Below are positions 25,340 to 35,929 of a DNA stretch of 64,000 bases, in pieces. This DNA comes from Hermodice carunculata (Eukaryota > Annelida > Polychaeta > Eunicida > Amphinomidae). The stretch spans positions 81,517,832-81,581,831 of the forward strand of contig OZ026619.1 of assembly GCA_964020975.1 (NCBI GenBank). The letters run 5' to 3'. A program made the position numbers and the translations under genes. The number at the start of each line of letters is the position of its first letter. Position 1 is the stretch's first letter. The notes below the pieces were generated by a model, which ran no database searches, was not told the DNA's origin, and saw only the letters and a list, made by a program, of their open reading frames with translations.

Positions 25340-25900
25340 TCTAAATTTCGTGTATTAGCCGAACTTTTATAAATTAAAATGCTACAGCTTTGGTTCTTCG
25401 TTCATTGAATGTGGCCATGTCACAAACTTAGAAAGTAAAGTTTGAATAAAACTACTTTCTATAATAGTTTTGAAGTTATTCAACATTTTAATTTTGTGTA
25501 TTTGCCTAATTTGCATAAATTAAAAGCCTATAACTTTGGTTTATGTTCCCTTGGATGGGGCTATGCCACAAAGTAGGAATGGCACCTTTATAATAGTTTT
25601 GAAGCTTTTCAAGATTTATATTTTACATCTTCATGGTTCGCTGGATGTGACTTTTCCACAAATGTATAAATTAAAGTTGGAATGACACATCTCTATTTAT
25701 AATAGTTTTGGAGATATTGGACTTTTAAATTTTTCAATGCCCCTTATTGGCACAATTTGAAATTCTACTTAACTTATACTGTCCATTATATTGGCAGGTG
25801 TCACAAACCTATATGTGCACATTGAAATTTTAGAGTCTGTCTGCGACGGTTTGGAAGACATGGAGCTTTTAAAATTTTACTTCCCCTGAATTTGCATAAT
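25340..25900. repeat. Diverged ~130-150 bp tandem repeat
   Basis: The landmarks TATAATAGTTTTGAAG, AATTTGCATAAATTAAAA and TATAACTTTGGTT recur three to four times at 110-150 bp spacing, with heavy divergence. Non-coding, inside the CACTA-type unit. Confidence 0.55.
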
Positions 25901-26070
25901 TTTAAACATCATGACTATTCCAAATGAGATGCACAATTTCACTGGTTAGGTCAGTCACCATGCCAAGTTTGGTGGTTTTCGCAAAAATTGGGTTGGAGAA
26001 AAACTCCTGACCAACTTTGTCAGTCGGGGGGGGGGGGGGGGGGGAGGGACAGAGAGAGTGCTTACTCATA

Positions 26071-26150
26071 CAGTGAAACCTCTCTACAGTGAGCACCCTT
26101 GGGGCCAGAGAAAAGTACCAACTGCTCAGAGGTTCAGCCCTTCTGGGCAG
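26071..26150. mobile_element. Partial pogo-like MITE end
   Basis: TA|CAGTGAAACCTCTCTACAG followed by GAGCACCCTTGGGGCC matches the start of the pogo-like MITE group (compare 34537 and 45039). A degenerate right side (CAGAGGTTCAGCCC) follows about 60 bp later. Confidence 0.45.
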
Positions 26151-26165
26151 TATGGATGAGAACAC

Positions 26166-26783
26166 TGTGAATTCATTTAAATTTTGCGGTGTTCTTCGCT
26201 TATTTCACTGATGCTTCAAAACCGTGAAAATTAGAACTCCGTCAAATCTATTTTTAAGATGGCATTGACAGGAATTATAACAAAAATATTGAATTTAAAG
26301 TTTCAGTGAAAGGTCCAAAGTTCAAAAAGCGTGAAAATTCATGCTCGTGAAAATAAATGTATTCATGTACATATACATATACATTATTCATACATGCACA
26401 TATACATGTTCAGTGTATACATATTGTAATTCAAGGGGATGTGAATACATGCAATACAAAACTGTCTTTGTTCCTGTGAATTCATTTAAATTTTGCGGTG
26501 TTCTTCGCTTATTTCACTGATGCTTCAAAACCGTGAAAATTAGAACTCCGTCAAATCTATTTTTAAGATGGCATTGACAGGAATTATAACAAAAATATTG
26601 AATTTAAAGTTTCAGTGAAAGGTCCAAAGTTCAAAAAGCGTGAAAATTCATGCTCGTGAAAATAAATGTATTCATGTACATATACATATACATTATTCAT
26701 ACATGCACATATACATGTTCAGTGTATACATATTGTAATTCAAGGGGATGTGAATACATGCAATACAAAACTGTCTTTGTTCC
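26166..26783 (+). repeat. Exact tandem duplication, 2 x 309 bp
   Basis: Copy 1 is 26166-26474 and copy 2 is 26475-26783. By eye the two are identical, both beginning TGTGAATTCATTTAAATT and ending CTGTCTTTGTTCC. This is either a very recent duplication or an assembly duplication. Part of the unit (TTCACTGATGCTTCAAAACCG) resembles the inverted-end MITE at 42752-42964. Confidence 0.9.
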
Positions 26784-27672
26784 TTTATTACCTAAACAAA
26801 TTTTTAACAGATGCTGTCATGAAACTACCTGTACAGGTACCTGTAAACTGACACAAGCACTATTCTTTCTCAGTACTGGCTATGAAGAACAGGCTTCATC
26901 TCACTGGTTACAAGAAAATGAATAAAAGTGTCCACACTGTGAGATGACACGAATCCACACAGTTTCAAAATTCACAAAGTTGTGTGAACAGTCATTGAGG
27001 ACTGGAAGACCATACTTTGATGGGTCTAGCGAACTCAGCAGGTAGTCTATTTTCAGCTGTGGGGTACACTCAGGCTTGTGCTGCCTAGAAGTCCAATGCC
27101 TGTGTTCCCTTGGGACTGATAAGCCAGCAGACTCGTAGCCTCAGGCAAAAAAGGGGACCAGGTAACACACCAGTCTCAAGAATGGTGCACTAAAAGCTCT
27201 GTCTACCACTAGTGGGAACTATAGCCTGCCTATTACATATTGCAGCATGGAGCAGGTCAGTTCTTGCATGAACAGAAAGAGATTCCCTGTATTTTATTGA
27301 CAACCTCGTTACACAGTTGTTGGGAGTGGTCGCCCCCCCCCCCCCATCCCATTTGCTACAAATCCCAAACCGTCCCCCCTAGCATGCATGGATAGAGGGC
27401 TGCCTGTGAGACTCCATGGCAACACAGGACAGTGTGGTAGATATTAAAGCAGATAGCCACAGAAATGTTACCACATGTACCCACAAATGCACAAAACCAT
27501 TCCTAAAACATCCCCAAACCACTGAAGCATCACCATTTGAACAAACGTGATTGACACCCACTCATAGCACATGACAACCAGTTTAAAGTGATTCTGCCCA
27601 GCGGATTTCAGAGAAGTTGCAAAATGTGAATTGTTGATACCATGGAACGCAGACTCCAACAGAACCCCATAC

Positions 27673-27717
27673 TTTAAGCTTAGCTGACTGACAAGTCAGC
27701 CAAGCTAAAAACTTAGG
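27673..27717. repeat. Small hairpin with AGCTTAGCTGACT arms
   Basis: AGCTTAGCTGACT, a four-base loop GACA, then AGTCAGCCAAGCT. The same hairpin style (AGCTCAGCTGAC...) occurs at the start of the repeat units near 34970, 35225, 36975 and 63405. Confidence 0.6.
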
Positions 27718-27784
27718 AACATGTATCTCGGGTACAGGCCTGCCCATTAGTGTACAATGTAACTGTTAGACTGTAACAGATAAC

Positions 27785-28666
27785 TGCATATACACATGTG
27801 CTGTCACAGTTCTGGACCACAAGTATTTTTTGTTTTAACTTTCAACACATTACCATGATTACCATCCATCAGTGATGGCCATGTGAATACACTGTCCACT
27901 ATAGTGGCCGATGAGGTAAAGTTTGTGGGTACAACATACATGAGTGGGAGTATGTACTGTCCATGTGTATCTCTAGCTAGGTAGATATATCATCAGTGAT
28001 AAGCTTGTCAATGTGCTGTCCACAATAGTGGCCAGGTGAAGTTATTATATAAAGTTTGTGGGTACAACATACATGAGTGGGAGTATGTACTGTACATGTG
28101 TATCTCTAGCTAGGTAGATATATCATGGTCTGGATTCTGAGTTGATTTTGAAAAGGAGGACAGAGAATGAAAAATCAGTAGACATGCTGCTCAGTAAGAT
28201 AGTGTATACATAGAGTATACTGCTTTGTGACACTTTGTGGATATCCTAGTGCCCACATATTACAAGGTCTTGGTATATCTGATCATGTTACTTGTGTTAA
28301 TTACCCTAACCCCAAAACATCTTACCAGATCTTACAATAGTTTTGTTACCCCCAGGCCTTTCTCTTATGCTAATGAGCCAGGTACCAAATGTCTTTCCAA
28401 GTCTGAATGTACTCTTATCATCTCATTATGCTAATGAGGCAGCCACTGAAGGTCTTACCTGGTCTGAAAATTGACTGACTGCCTCTGCTCCTTTCCCGCA
28501 TGGTCATAGCATGACTTGATTTCCTCTTACTGGGTCTTACTCACTTTCTCTTTTTCTGACTGGGCAGGAAAAAGATCTTAGACCATCTTAAGAGTCTTAA
28601 ATAAGATACCATAAGACTAAATTAAAGAAGAAAGTTTGCTTTAAGATGTTTTCTGGGCTTTTAGTG
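27785..28666 (-). repeat. Right inverted arm of the CACTA-type element
   Basis: About 882 bp, longer than the left arm. A section of about 130-150 bp (GTGGGTACAACATACATGAG through CTAGCTAGGTAGATATATCA) is present twice in tandem at about 27905-27990 and 28045-28130. Such subterminal duplication is common in CACTA elements, whose subterminal repeats bind the transposase. Confidence 0.85.
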
Positions 28667-28849
28667 AAAGCATACCAACTGTGTGTTGTGCCTTCTCCAC
28701 TGGGTAGTATAGATACAAAAGTTCTAAGCCCAAGTAGGGTATCTCAGTTGGATTGAAACAAACTTTTGCCACCAACAAGGGCAATCATTTAATGACTCAT
28801 AGACATAAGAACTGCAACTGTAGTGTGATTAGTGTCTTTGTACCAGACC

Positions 28850-29904
28850 ATCTTGTGAACCTAGCCATTGAAGTCACAAGAAATGGACAAAACTGGCTAA
28901 AGGGCAGTCATCAAGTACCTGCAACTTCAAAAGGGCTCACTCCAACACAGAAACATGCTGACATGGTCTCCATGCACTTTAGGGGATGATGCCCCTTCCT
29001 TTTCCACTGTTAAGAAGTTGGCTGCGGAATTCAAGTGCGGCAGAGAGAGCCTTGACTATGACACGCATCCAGGAAAGCCCTCAACTGCAACGGTTCCTGA
29101 AAACATTACCTGGGTGCATGATATGGTGACTGCTGATCGACGATTGACCCCTCGACATATTGCCAGTGTTGTGGGCATCTCTCATGAGAGGCTTGGGAAT
29201 GACAAGAGTTTCTGCAAGATGAGTGCCAAAGATCTTGACAGCAGGTCAGAAAAGTGTCACATTCCTGGTGTCCCATGACAATTTATGCTGTTTTGAAGCA
29301 GATTCCAATGATTTTATGGCCAGATTTGGAACCATGGATGAGACCTAGATTCATCACTTTGCACCAGAAACTAAAATTAAGTCTAAACAGTGCAAGCATC
29401 TGGGATAACCACCCCCCAAAGAAGCCAGATCGGTTCCCTCTGCTGGAAAGGTGATGGCTTCAGTCTTTTGGGATTCGAAGGGTATTCTGCTGATTGACTA
29501 TCTTGAAAAAGCCAGACTATCAATGGAAGATATTACGCTGACCTGCTGAGACAGTTGCGTGCAACTATCGAAGCTAATTGACAGGGAATGCTCACTAAAG
29601 GAGTCCTAATCCACCAAGAGACTGCTCCTGTTCACAAATTGGTGGTTGCCATGTGAGCAATCCATGGTTGGGGCTTCGAACTCATTGACCATCCCCCTTA
29701 TTCACCCGATTTAGCCCTGTTAGATTTCAACCTGTTTCCCAAAATGAAAAAGAAACTAGCCAGTTTCCATTATCCTAGTAATGATGATGTCATTTCTGCT
29801 GTGAATGACTTTTTAGGGTGGCTGAATAAAATTTCTTCTCGACGGGCATCCAGGCCTTGCAGCATTACTGGCAAAAGTGTGTAAACCTGGAGTGGCTGGA
29901 TTGA
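28850..29904 (+). pseudogene. Mariner (Tc1/mariner, D34D type) transposase pseudogene
   Basis: The helix-turn-helix and catalytic regions of a SETMAR-like mariner transposase are readable in pieces: GLTPTQKHADMVS, DDAPSFSTVKKLAAEFKCGR at 28984-29043, TADRRLTPRHIASVVGISHE, MDET near 29333, SAGKVMASVFWDSEGILL near 29440, IDHPPYSPDL near 29680, and a C-terminal NLEWLD* ending at 29904. Intact mariners of this type run about 340-350 residues. The frame is interrupted by several stops and frameshifts; for example the Trp after MDET is a stop. The second catalytic Asp (usually HQDNAPAH) reads HQETAPVH, while the first (MDET) and third (ALLDFN) acidic residues remain. I could not find convincing inverted ends. 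It sits about 180 bp outside the CACTA-type element. Confidence 0.85.
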
Positions 29905-30502
29905 GTGCACCAAGGGAAGTTAATCATGATGGGCACCATATCATGGCGAATGATGCTGTCCTAACTGCAGCAGAAGGAAGGCCAAATTGGAAAGGTGACT
30001 TCTTGTACATTTGGACCCAGCTTTTGGCAGGAACAGTGACTTGATTAAAATCTCAGTCACACGCTTGAAATGTTAAAAAAAAACAAAAACAAAAACAAAA
30101 ACAATAAAAGCAAAAAAAGTCTAAATATCTCCACTATTGGTGAAAAGAAGTTAAGTTCTTCTACCGTGTGTTACAGTTCTACTTGCTGGGCATGACCACG
30201 CTTTCTGCTGCAGAAAAGTGGCCATGTGTATGACCTGACACTACAAGGAATTTGAACAAAGAAATCGACACGTGGCCAGAGAAGCGCAGCCACATTGAGT
30301 GGGTTACTGGTCATGACAGTGGGCTGCATGCAGCGGGTACCACCAGGTATAATGACTTCATTTTTATGGCTAAAATAATGAAATTGTCTAAAGATGGAAC
30401 GTAGACAGGAGACGATGTGTGCTGTGTTTTCAGGGCACATAAGGCAGTACTGGTTATCAAAGAACTGTTGCCTGGGATTGTTCGTTTTGGGGCTCATAGC
30501 AG
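29905..30502. other. Non-coding flank with (CAAAAA) repeat
   Basis: An A-rich AAAACA repeat lies at 30076-30116. No gene recognised. Confidence 0.5.
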
Positions 30503-30753
30503 ATAACTCATTCCATACTAGTCCCTGATATTTCCGTATATTTACCTAGATTTAAGACGACAATTGCATATTTAGATTCTTGGTGAAAAGAGCTTTCATT
30601 CAAGTACCAACATGCCTATAGTCTTATGTCAGTGGTTCTGGCACTGCCTGGCAAGTCATGCTGCAGCTGCCGCAAGGGCAGCTGCATCATGACTTGCCAG
30701 GCAGTGCCAGAACCACTGACCAAGGCCTATGACCATGGTATGGAATGAGTTAA
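30503..30753. mobile_element. TTAA-flanked MITE, family B, with 44 bp hairpin
   Basis: Inverted ends ATAACTCATTCCATAC / GTATGGAATGAGTTAA. TTAA is intact at 30750-30753 and reads ATAA on the left. Inside, 30628-30720 forms a nearly perfect hairpin with 44 bp arms and one mismatch. Shared body: TTCAAGTACCAACATGCC, then TATAGTCTTA. Related copies lie at 39563-39740, with partial ones near 340, 22310 and 52560. Ends and TTAA fit piggyBac-type mobilisation. Confidence 0.75.
30628..30720. repeat. Long near-perfect hairpin
   Basis: The arms run GTCAGTGGTTCTGGCACTGC... into a GCAA loop (30672-30675) and back. One mismatch in 44 pairs. If transcribed it would fold into a miRNA-precursor-like stem. 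Confidence 0.85.
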
Positions 30754-31049
30754 TAGGTTGGCAAGTAAGTGCAAATCAACATTTTCCACGCACATTCCAA
30801 GAATTTCTAATTTCTGTTACCACAGTAGCATATGCACAAGGCTTGCAGATAAAAGACTAATTGACTACAGAAGGTCACCACCATCACTGAGCCAAATAGA
30901 TGCTGCAGTTCTTTAGCTCTGCTGGCCATAGGTCACAGAGCTGATGTGATCACTGTCTGTCTGTCCGTCACTTCCATCAGTCAGTCCTTCTGTCCGTAAA
31001 CTGTTGCTTGTGAACACAATACAGTGAAAAGTTTTCATGTTAGCCCCTT

Positions 31050-32690
31050 ATAACTGTGAGAACTTAGGGTTGAGATTGATATTGGTGGGGTCACCTATGG
31101 TATTATGTAATATTTGGGCCAAAATAGAAAAAAATTGAGAATACTGTTTTGCAAAGAAGTTGTTAGTTAGTTTTTTTTTTTTTTTAATTTTTATTTTTAT
31201 TTTTTGTGAATTGCCAGCACATTTGTCAGGCAAAAAGAGAAAACCTCACCAAAATTTGGTGGCACCAACTACAGTATTATGGAATATATGGACTAAAAGG
31301 TGTTGATAACACATTAAATTCATTATCATGATTATGTTGAGAAATAAAGCTAATTGTACCAAATACCACAAATGAATAATTATCATGTTTAGAACTTTAT
31401 GTTACATAATAAGGATGATCCTTACCTACTGTCTCAAGGTCACGGAGGGAATACAAATAAGGAAATGATTTTTTATTATGGTCACCACATGTGAACTTGT
31501 GCATGTGTTTCAATATACCATAACAGAAATATACAGACAAAAGTCAGTGATGTGTGGAGTCATGGTGGCGCCACTGGTGATATGAAGGGGAACTAGCATT
31601 TCAGATGTAAAAAGTACATTAAATTTGTTCTTTGAAATTGAATTGAGATGCAACTTCTAAATTTACACCCAATACAATGTATGCGTTGGGCCAATTGTCA
31701 AATTTTGTAAACCTTTGAATGACCTTGATCTTATTTTCAAGGTCAAGAAGGACATTGTAAAGGATGCTTAAGTCTACATTTGGAGAAGTAAGAAGGCTGG
31801 CAATACCAAATGTACCACAAACATGTATGGTAAGTTTGATACTGCATAAAACAGGTGACCGTGGCCTGTTTTCTCAAGGTCACAGAGAGAATACAAATTA
31901 AAATGATATTTTGTTATGGCCATTACATCAGAACTTGTGCACAGGTATCATTGTATAATTACAGGGATATTATACAGACAAAAGTCTGCGATGTGGAATC
32001 ACAGTGGTGCCACTGGTGGTATTAAGTATGAATACCATCACAGTTATTAACACTACAGTAAATTCATTATTTTGATTATGAATTGAGGTGAGACTTGCAT
32101 TATTCCAATAATCAAATTTGTAAACTTTTAGCTGACCTTGATCCATTTTTAAGGTCATTAACGACACAGTAAAAAACACTAAATTTAAATGTTGAGAAAT
32201 AAGAAGACTGACAATACCAAATATACCAGAAATGTGTATCATATATAGAAGTTCAAAATTGTATGATATGGGTTACCTTGACCTACTTTCTCAAGGTTCA
32301 TGCAGGGAATGCATATGAAGAAATATTTTTATTGTGATGTCCATGACATAATAAATTGAGGTGGGACTGCAAAACTTGTGCCAAATATGCATTAGGCCAA
32401 TGGTCAAATTTTGCAGTGTGTTGTGTGACCTTGACCTATTTTACAAGGTCATAAAGCACTCAAGAAAGGGAAATTGAATTCAATATATTGATAAAAAATA
32501 AGAGGAAGGATACTAAATCTACCACAAATGTATGTTCATGTGGAAGTTTGATGTTGCATCAAATGGATGACCTTGACTAATTTCTTGGGGTCATGGAGAG
32601 ATGACGTTTCAGAAAATGAATTTTGGTGATGATGATCATCAGATTATATGTCAGCAGAGCATATTAGGTCCATGGGCCTCTTGTTTTTAC
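31050..32690 (+). repeat. Divergent ~300-450 bp tandem array
   Basis: The landmark 'ACCTACTTTCTCAAGGTCA' followed by 'GAGAATACAAAT' recurs with divergence near 31420, 31865, 32280 and 32580. Between landmarks the order (GTCACCACATGTGAAC, then ATATACAGACAAAAGTC, then GTCATGGTGGCGCCACTGG) repeats. The array ends in TTAGGTCCATGGGCCTCTTG (about 32666-32686), and the same end occurs alone at 42160-42270. The family is unclassified and non-coding. Confidence 0.6.
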
Positions 32691-33190
32691 CTCTGTGGGG
32701 CAGGAATTAGAATAATCAGAGGTTTCTATGTTGATAAGGTGATCTCTGTAGCCCTGCTCTTTTTTTTTTCTTCATTAGAAAGGGTATAGTGCAACCCCTC
32801 AAATAAAGCTGCCAGAAAGAGCTGCTGTTTAGTATTGTCAGAGTGGGGCATACATGTATGTTATGAGCTCTGGAAGTTGCAGACAGACTTTACTGAGGCA
32901 TTCTGGATACTGATAGTAATGGAAACCTTTACGTGAATAGGCGCAGTACACTAAAGGAAGCATTGGTCAAACTTCAGTGGGTAGGGGGTTATGGGTCATT
33001 GAGGGAAGGGAAATAAGCTGCAGAAGTATCTGTACAGTCAAATGTTGGTGGGCACCACCCAGTAATTAACTGAAGTAAATACCATCAAACCTGCCCATGT
33101 ACTACCCTAGACGTAACACTGGGGTAAGCACCATTAAAGCTGGCCATGAACCACCACATAATACTTCCATTGAACCATTCTTTTTAAGAA
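32691..33190. other. Unassigned stretch
   Basis: No gene recognised. From about 33050 a loose ~80-95 bp repeat begins (see 33050-33860). Confidence 0.4.
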
Positions 33191-33860
33191 TTGGGATTTG
33201 GTAGAGTGGATATGTGCGTTTTCCATTTCAGCCAGGTGACTTAGGTGCCAAAGGTTGCAGGTTCGAGTCCCGCTCGTTCCGAACATAAAATATACAGAAC
33301 ACGGGGGTATATGACATAAAACATACCCATGCACCACCCTAGATGTGACACTGGGTTGCAAGCACCATTAAACCTGCCCGTGCACTACCACATACAGAAC
33401 ACAGAGGGGAAATACCATCAAACCAGCCCATGGACCACCCTAGAAGTAACATGGTAGATTTAATACCATCAAACTTGCCCATGTGCCACCGTCTAAGTAA
33501 CAGTTCGGTAAATACAACATGTACCTTGGAACCTGCCCATACACTCACCAATTGATGAACTTAAGTACATACATGTACTATAAAAGCTATCCCTATACAC
33601 CATCCCGTTGTTGTAGTAAACCCCTGCAGATCTGCCCATACACCACCCATAACTGATGTGGAGTAAATACTTCAAAACCCAGTGATGCATTGCCCTATAA
33701 TTATCTGTGGAGTCAATACAGCAAACCTGTCCCTCTACTATCCCACAATTAACTGTGGAGTTTCTACTTTCAAACCTGCCTTAATGCACCATAATTAATA
33801 CCTGGAGTGAATACCTTCAAGTCTGCCTTTAAATCACCCCACAAGTGATCCATCCAGTCC
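33050..33860. repeat. Loose tandem repeat with CTGCCCATGCACCACC landmark
   Basis: Phrases like CAAACCTGCCCATG followed by CACCACC and TAAATACC(A/T)TCAAACC recur roughly every 60-95 bp (33088, 33144, 33327, 33376, 33425, 33475, 33530, 33638, 33725, 33772 and later). Strongly diverged. The TRNA-like SINE remnant at 33190-33285 sits within it. Confidence 0.55.
33190..33285 (+). repeat. tRNA-like SINE remnant (A and B boxes)
   Basis: An A-box-like TGGTAGAGTGG at 33199-33209 and a perfect B box GGTTCGAGTCC at 33260-33270 are 61 bases apart, the spacing of a class II (Leu/Ser type) tRNA. The acceptor stem does not close, since the sequence before the A box does not pair with CCCGCTCG after the B box, so a working tRNA gene is unlikely. 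It is better read as a tRNA-derived SINE head or decayed tRNA pseudogene. Confidence 0.45.
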
Positions 33861-34350
33861 ACCCATCAAGTCTGCAGTGTTTGCAGGAGCTTGACAGACC
33901 CTGATTGTCCTTTCAGCACAGATTGAGGCTCTGTTTGATGACCATAATGCTTGCTCTGTGATGCTGCTAGGGATCATTTAGCTGCCTTGTTACTGTTATA
34001 TTCAGTAACTTTTATAGGTGCAATTGTTTCCAGTTTTTAGGTGTCTACAGGGTGTGGGTCTGGTGTCTTTTTTTTTTTTTTTTTTTTCAGCTACAGAACA
34101 GGAAGGCCTGTGATTGGCTGTTAAAATGTCGTAACCCGTGCCTGGTGATATAGCTGGAAGAATGAAAGTGTGTAAGAGTTGGCACAATAATTATATGGCT
34201 AATTGGAAACTTGAGAGAAATCATTATGCCCCTCCAACTAGCTGTCATATTTTGACTGGATAGAAGCTGGTTTACATAACCCTGGATGAATATTACTGTG
34301 GCAGGTCTAGGGATGTGGCATACTGGAGAAATACATACACTGTACATATA
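33861..34350. other. Unassigned stretch with T run
   Basis: A T homopolymer lies at 34068-34087. No gene recognised. Confidence 0.5.
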
Positions 34351-34473
34351 TGCACACACACACACACACACACACACATACATGTATGTATATATACGTA
34401 TATATACATGTTTATGTACTGTAAATTCATACTCTGGCATACTGTCTCTATCTTTCTATATATATGTATATTA

Positions 34474-34536
<63 letters not shown>
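34351..34536. repeat. CA, TGTA and TA microsatellites
   Basis: (CA)n at 34351-34379, mixed TATG/TATA sequence, then about 60 bases of TA (34476-34536) running directly into a MITE. Confidence 0.95.
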
Positions 34537-34539
<3 letters not shown>

Positions 34540-34711
34540 AAACCTCTCTAACTGAACACCTCTGTATACCGAACACCTCTCTATACTGAACACCATTTCT
34601 CGGTCCCAAATATATGCTTTAAATGCTATCAAACCTCCCTATACCGAACACCTCACTATACTGAACACTTTTTTCTGGTCCCAAGGGTGTTCGGTGTAGG
34701 GAGGTTTCACT
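34537..34711. mobile_element. Pogo/Tigger-like MITE inside TA microsatellite
   Basis: GTAAAACCTCTCTAACTG at the left and GTAGGGAGGTTTCAC at the right form inverted ends. Internal GAACACCTC repeats and CTCGGTCCCAAATATA match the copy at 13454-13628. As there, TA-rich sequence flanks both sides (34476-34536 and 34712-34750). Confidence 0.7.
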
Positions 34712-34959
34712 TTATATTTATATATATGTATACATGTATATATACTATATAAACTTTTAATCAATGAAGTTGGTGGAAATTTTAACTCTGTCATCTTGCC
34801 CATACTGTCATGTGGCATTGAGTTAGCATGGCAATTGTTTCTTTTTAAGGAACTTGAACCAACTAATTTTATGGACCTGTGTGATAAACCAGTCTTCGAA
34901 ACCACAATTGTAAAATTTTGTAAGTATGTTCTTGTTGTCCACAGAATTATTCATACTTT

Positions 34960-35850
34960 GTTAACTTGGGGCTTTTCAGCTCAGCTGATATGTCAGTCAG
35001 CTGGCTATTCTCTGGTTCGCCCATCCATTTTTGTCTTGTCTGTCTGTGAACAATGTCACATTTTCAAGTTTTGCAAACCCTCGACTGGATCGTCCTGTGT
35101 CTGGATGGGGATGCATCATGGGTGGGTCTGCACCAAGTTTGTCCAGATGGTCATGTTCCAGTGATTGAGGAATCTGTGAGAATGGTCACACTCCTGTGAT
35201 AAATATGATCTTGGAACTTTTTAGATCCACTGACTTGTCAGTCAGCTGAGCATTTCTTCTGTTCATCCATCCATTTTTGTCTGTTCATGAAGAATGTCTC
35301 CTTTTTCGAATTCTCAAAAGCAGAGCTTACAAAATGGTTTGTATCTCTCATCTGTCTGTCCATCCATCTGTATATTATCTTCTGAAAAACTGTTGCATGT
35401 AATGCTTTTATTTTACTCATGGGTGTTTCTAATATAGTTTGTGAAGATGTTGATGCAATTATTTTTTCTATTTTGTTATGAGTTTTTAACTTTTTTTGTT
35501 TTGTTTTGTTTTGTTTTTTTGTTTGTTTGTTTGTTTGTTTTTTTTTTTGTTTAAGAACAAAGAAATTTTCTTCTTAGGAAGTACAGGGCCAATTGCTTTG
35601 ATATGTCATTCAAATTAACTTGGAGCCAGGTTTTTGAGTTTTTGGCCACTGGTGGAGCTGTGATTTATTTATTTTTTATTCTTTTATTAATTATTGGATA
35701 TTAAGGCTATTTTGGACTTTTCCAGAATAGCTCAACAGAATTGTTTCCAATTTTATCAAAATATAATGTGACTAAAGATGATGAAACTTTCCAGAAACGA
35801 TGAGTGTATATCAATTTTTGACAAGGTTATGGGGTATCAGACTTTGGGAC
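34960..35850 (+). repeat. Hairpin-headed interspersed repeat, first block
   Basis: Units begin with an AGCTCAGCTGAC / GTCAGTCAGCTG hairpin (34978 and 35225), followed by CCATCCATTTTTGTCTG and text such as AAGTTTGTCCAGATGGTCATG then TTCCAGTGATT. The same family resumes at 36913 after a LINE copy and recurs at 62930-63760. Non-coding and unclassified. Confidence 0.55.
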
Positions 35851-35929
35851 CATATGTCGGCAAGTGCTGCACTACCGTACATGGACACGGCAACACAGAA
35901 CATGTGTTGCAATAGTAATGAAAAAAGTT

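Larger units (their letters stand above)
23140..28666. mobile_element. CACTA (EnSpm)-type non-autonomous element with very long inverted ends
   Basis: A 5.5 kb unit. The left end CACTAAAAGCCCAGAAAAC (from 23140) is mirrored at the right end GTTTTCTGGGCTTTTAGTG (to 28666), and the inverted match runs inward for over 700 bp. Both sides are flanked by AAA (23137-23139 and 28667-28669), a 3 bp target duplication. CACTA/TAGTG termini with a 3 bp duplication are the signature of the CACTA superfamily. No transposase is visible: the interior (23883-27784) holds G runs, an exact 309 bp tandem duplication, A/T-rich tandem repeats and a partial pogo-like MITE. The arms are almost identical over hundreds of bases, suggesting recent movement or gene conversion. 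Confidence 0.7.

Noticed and set aside
33190-33285. Functional tRNA gene
   Set aside because: A and B boxes are present, but the acceptor stem does not pair and the anticodon arm is not clear; better read as a SINE or pseudogene.
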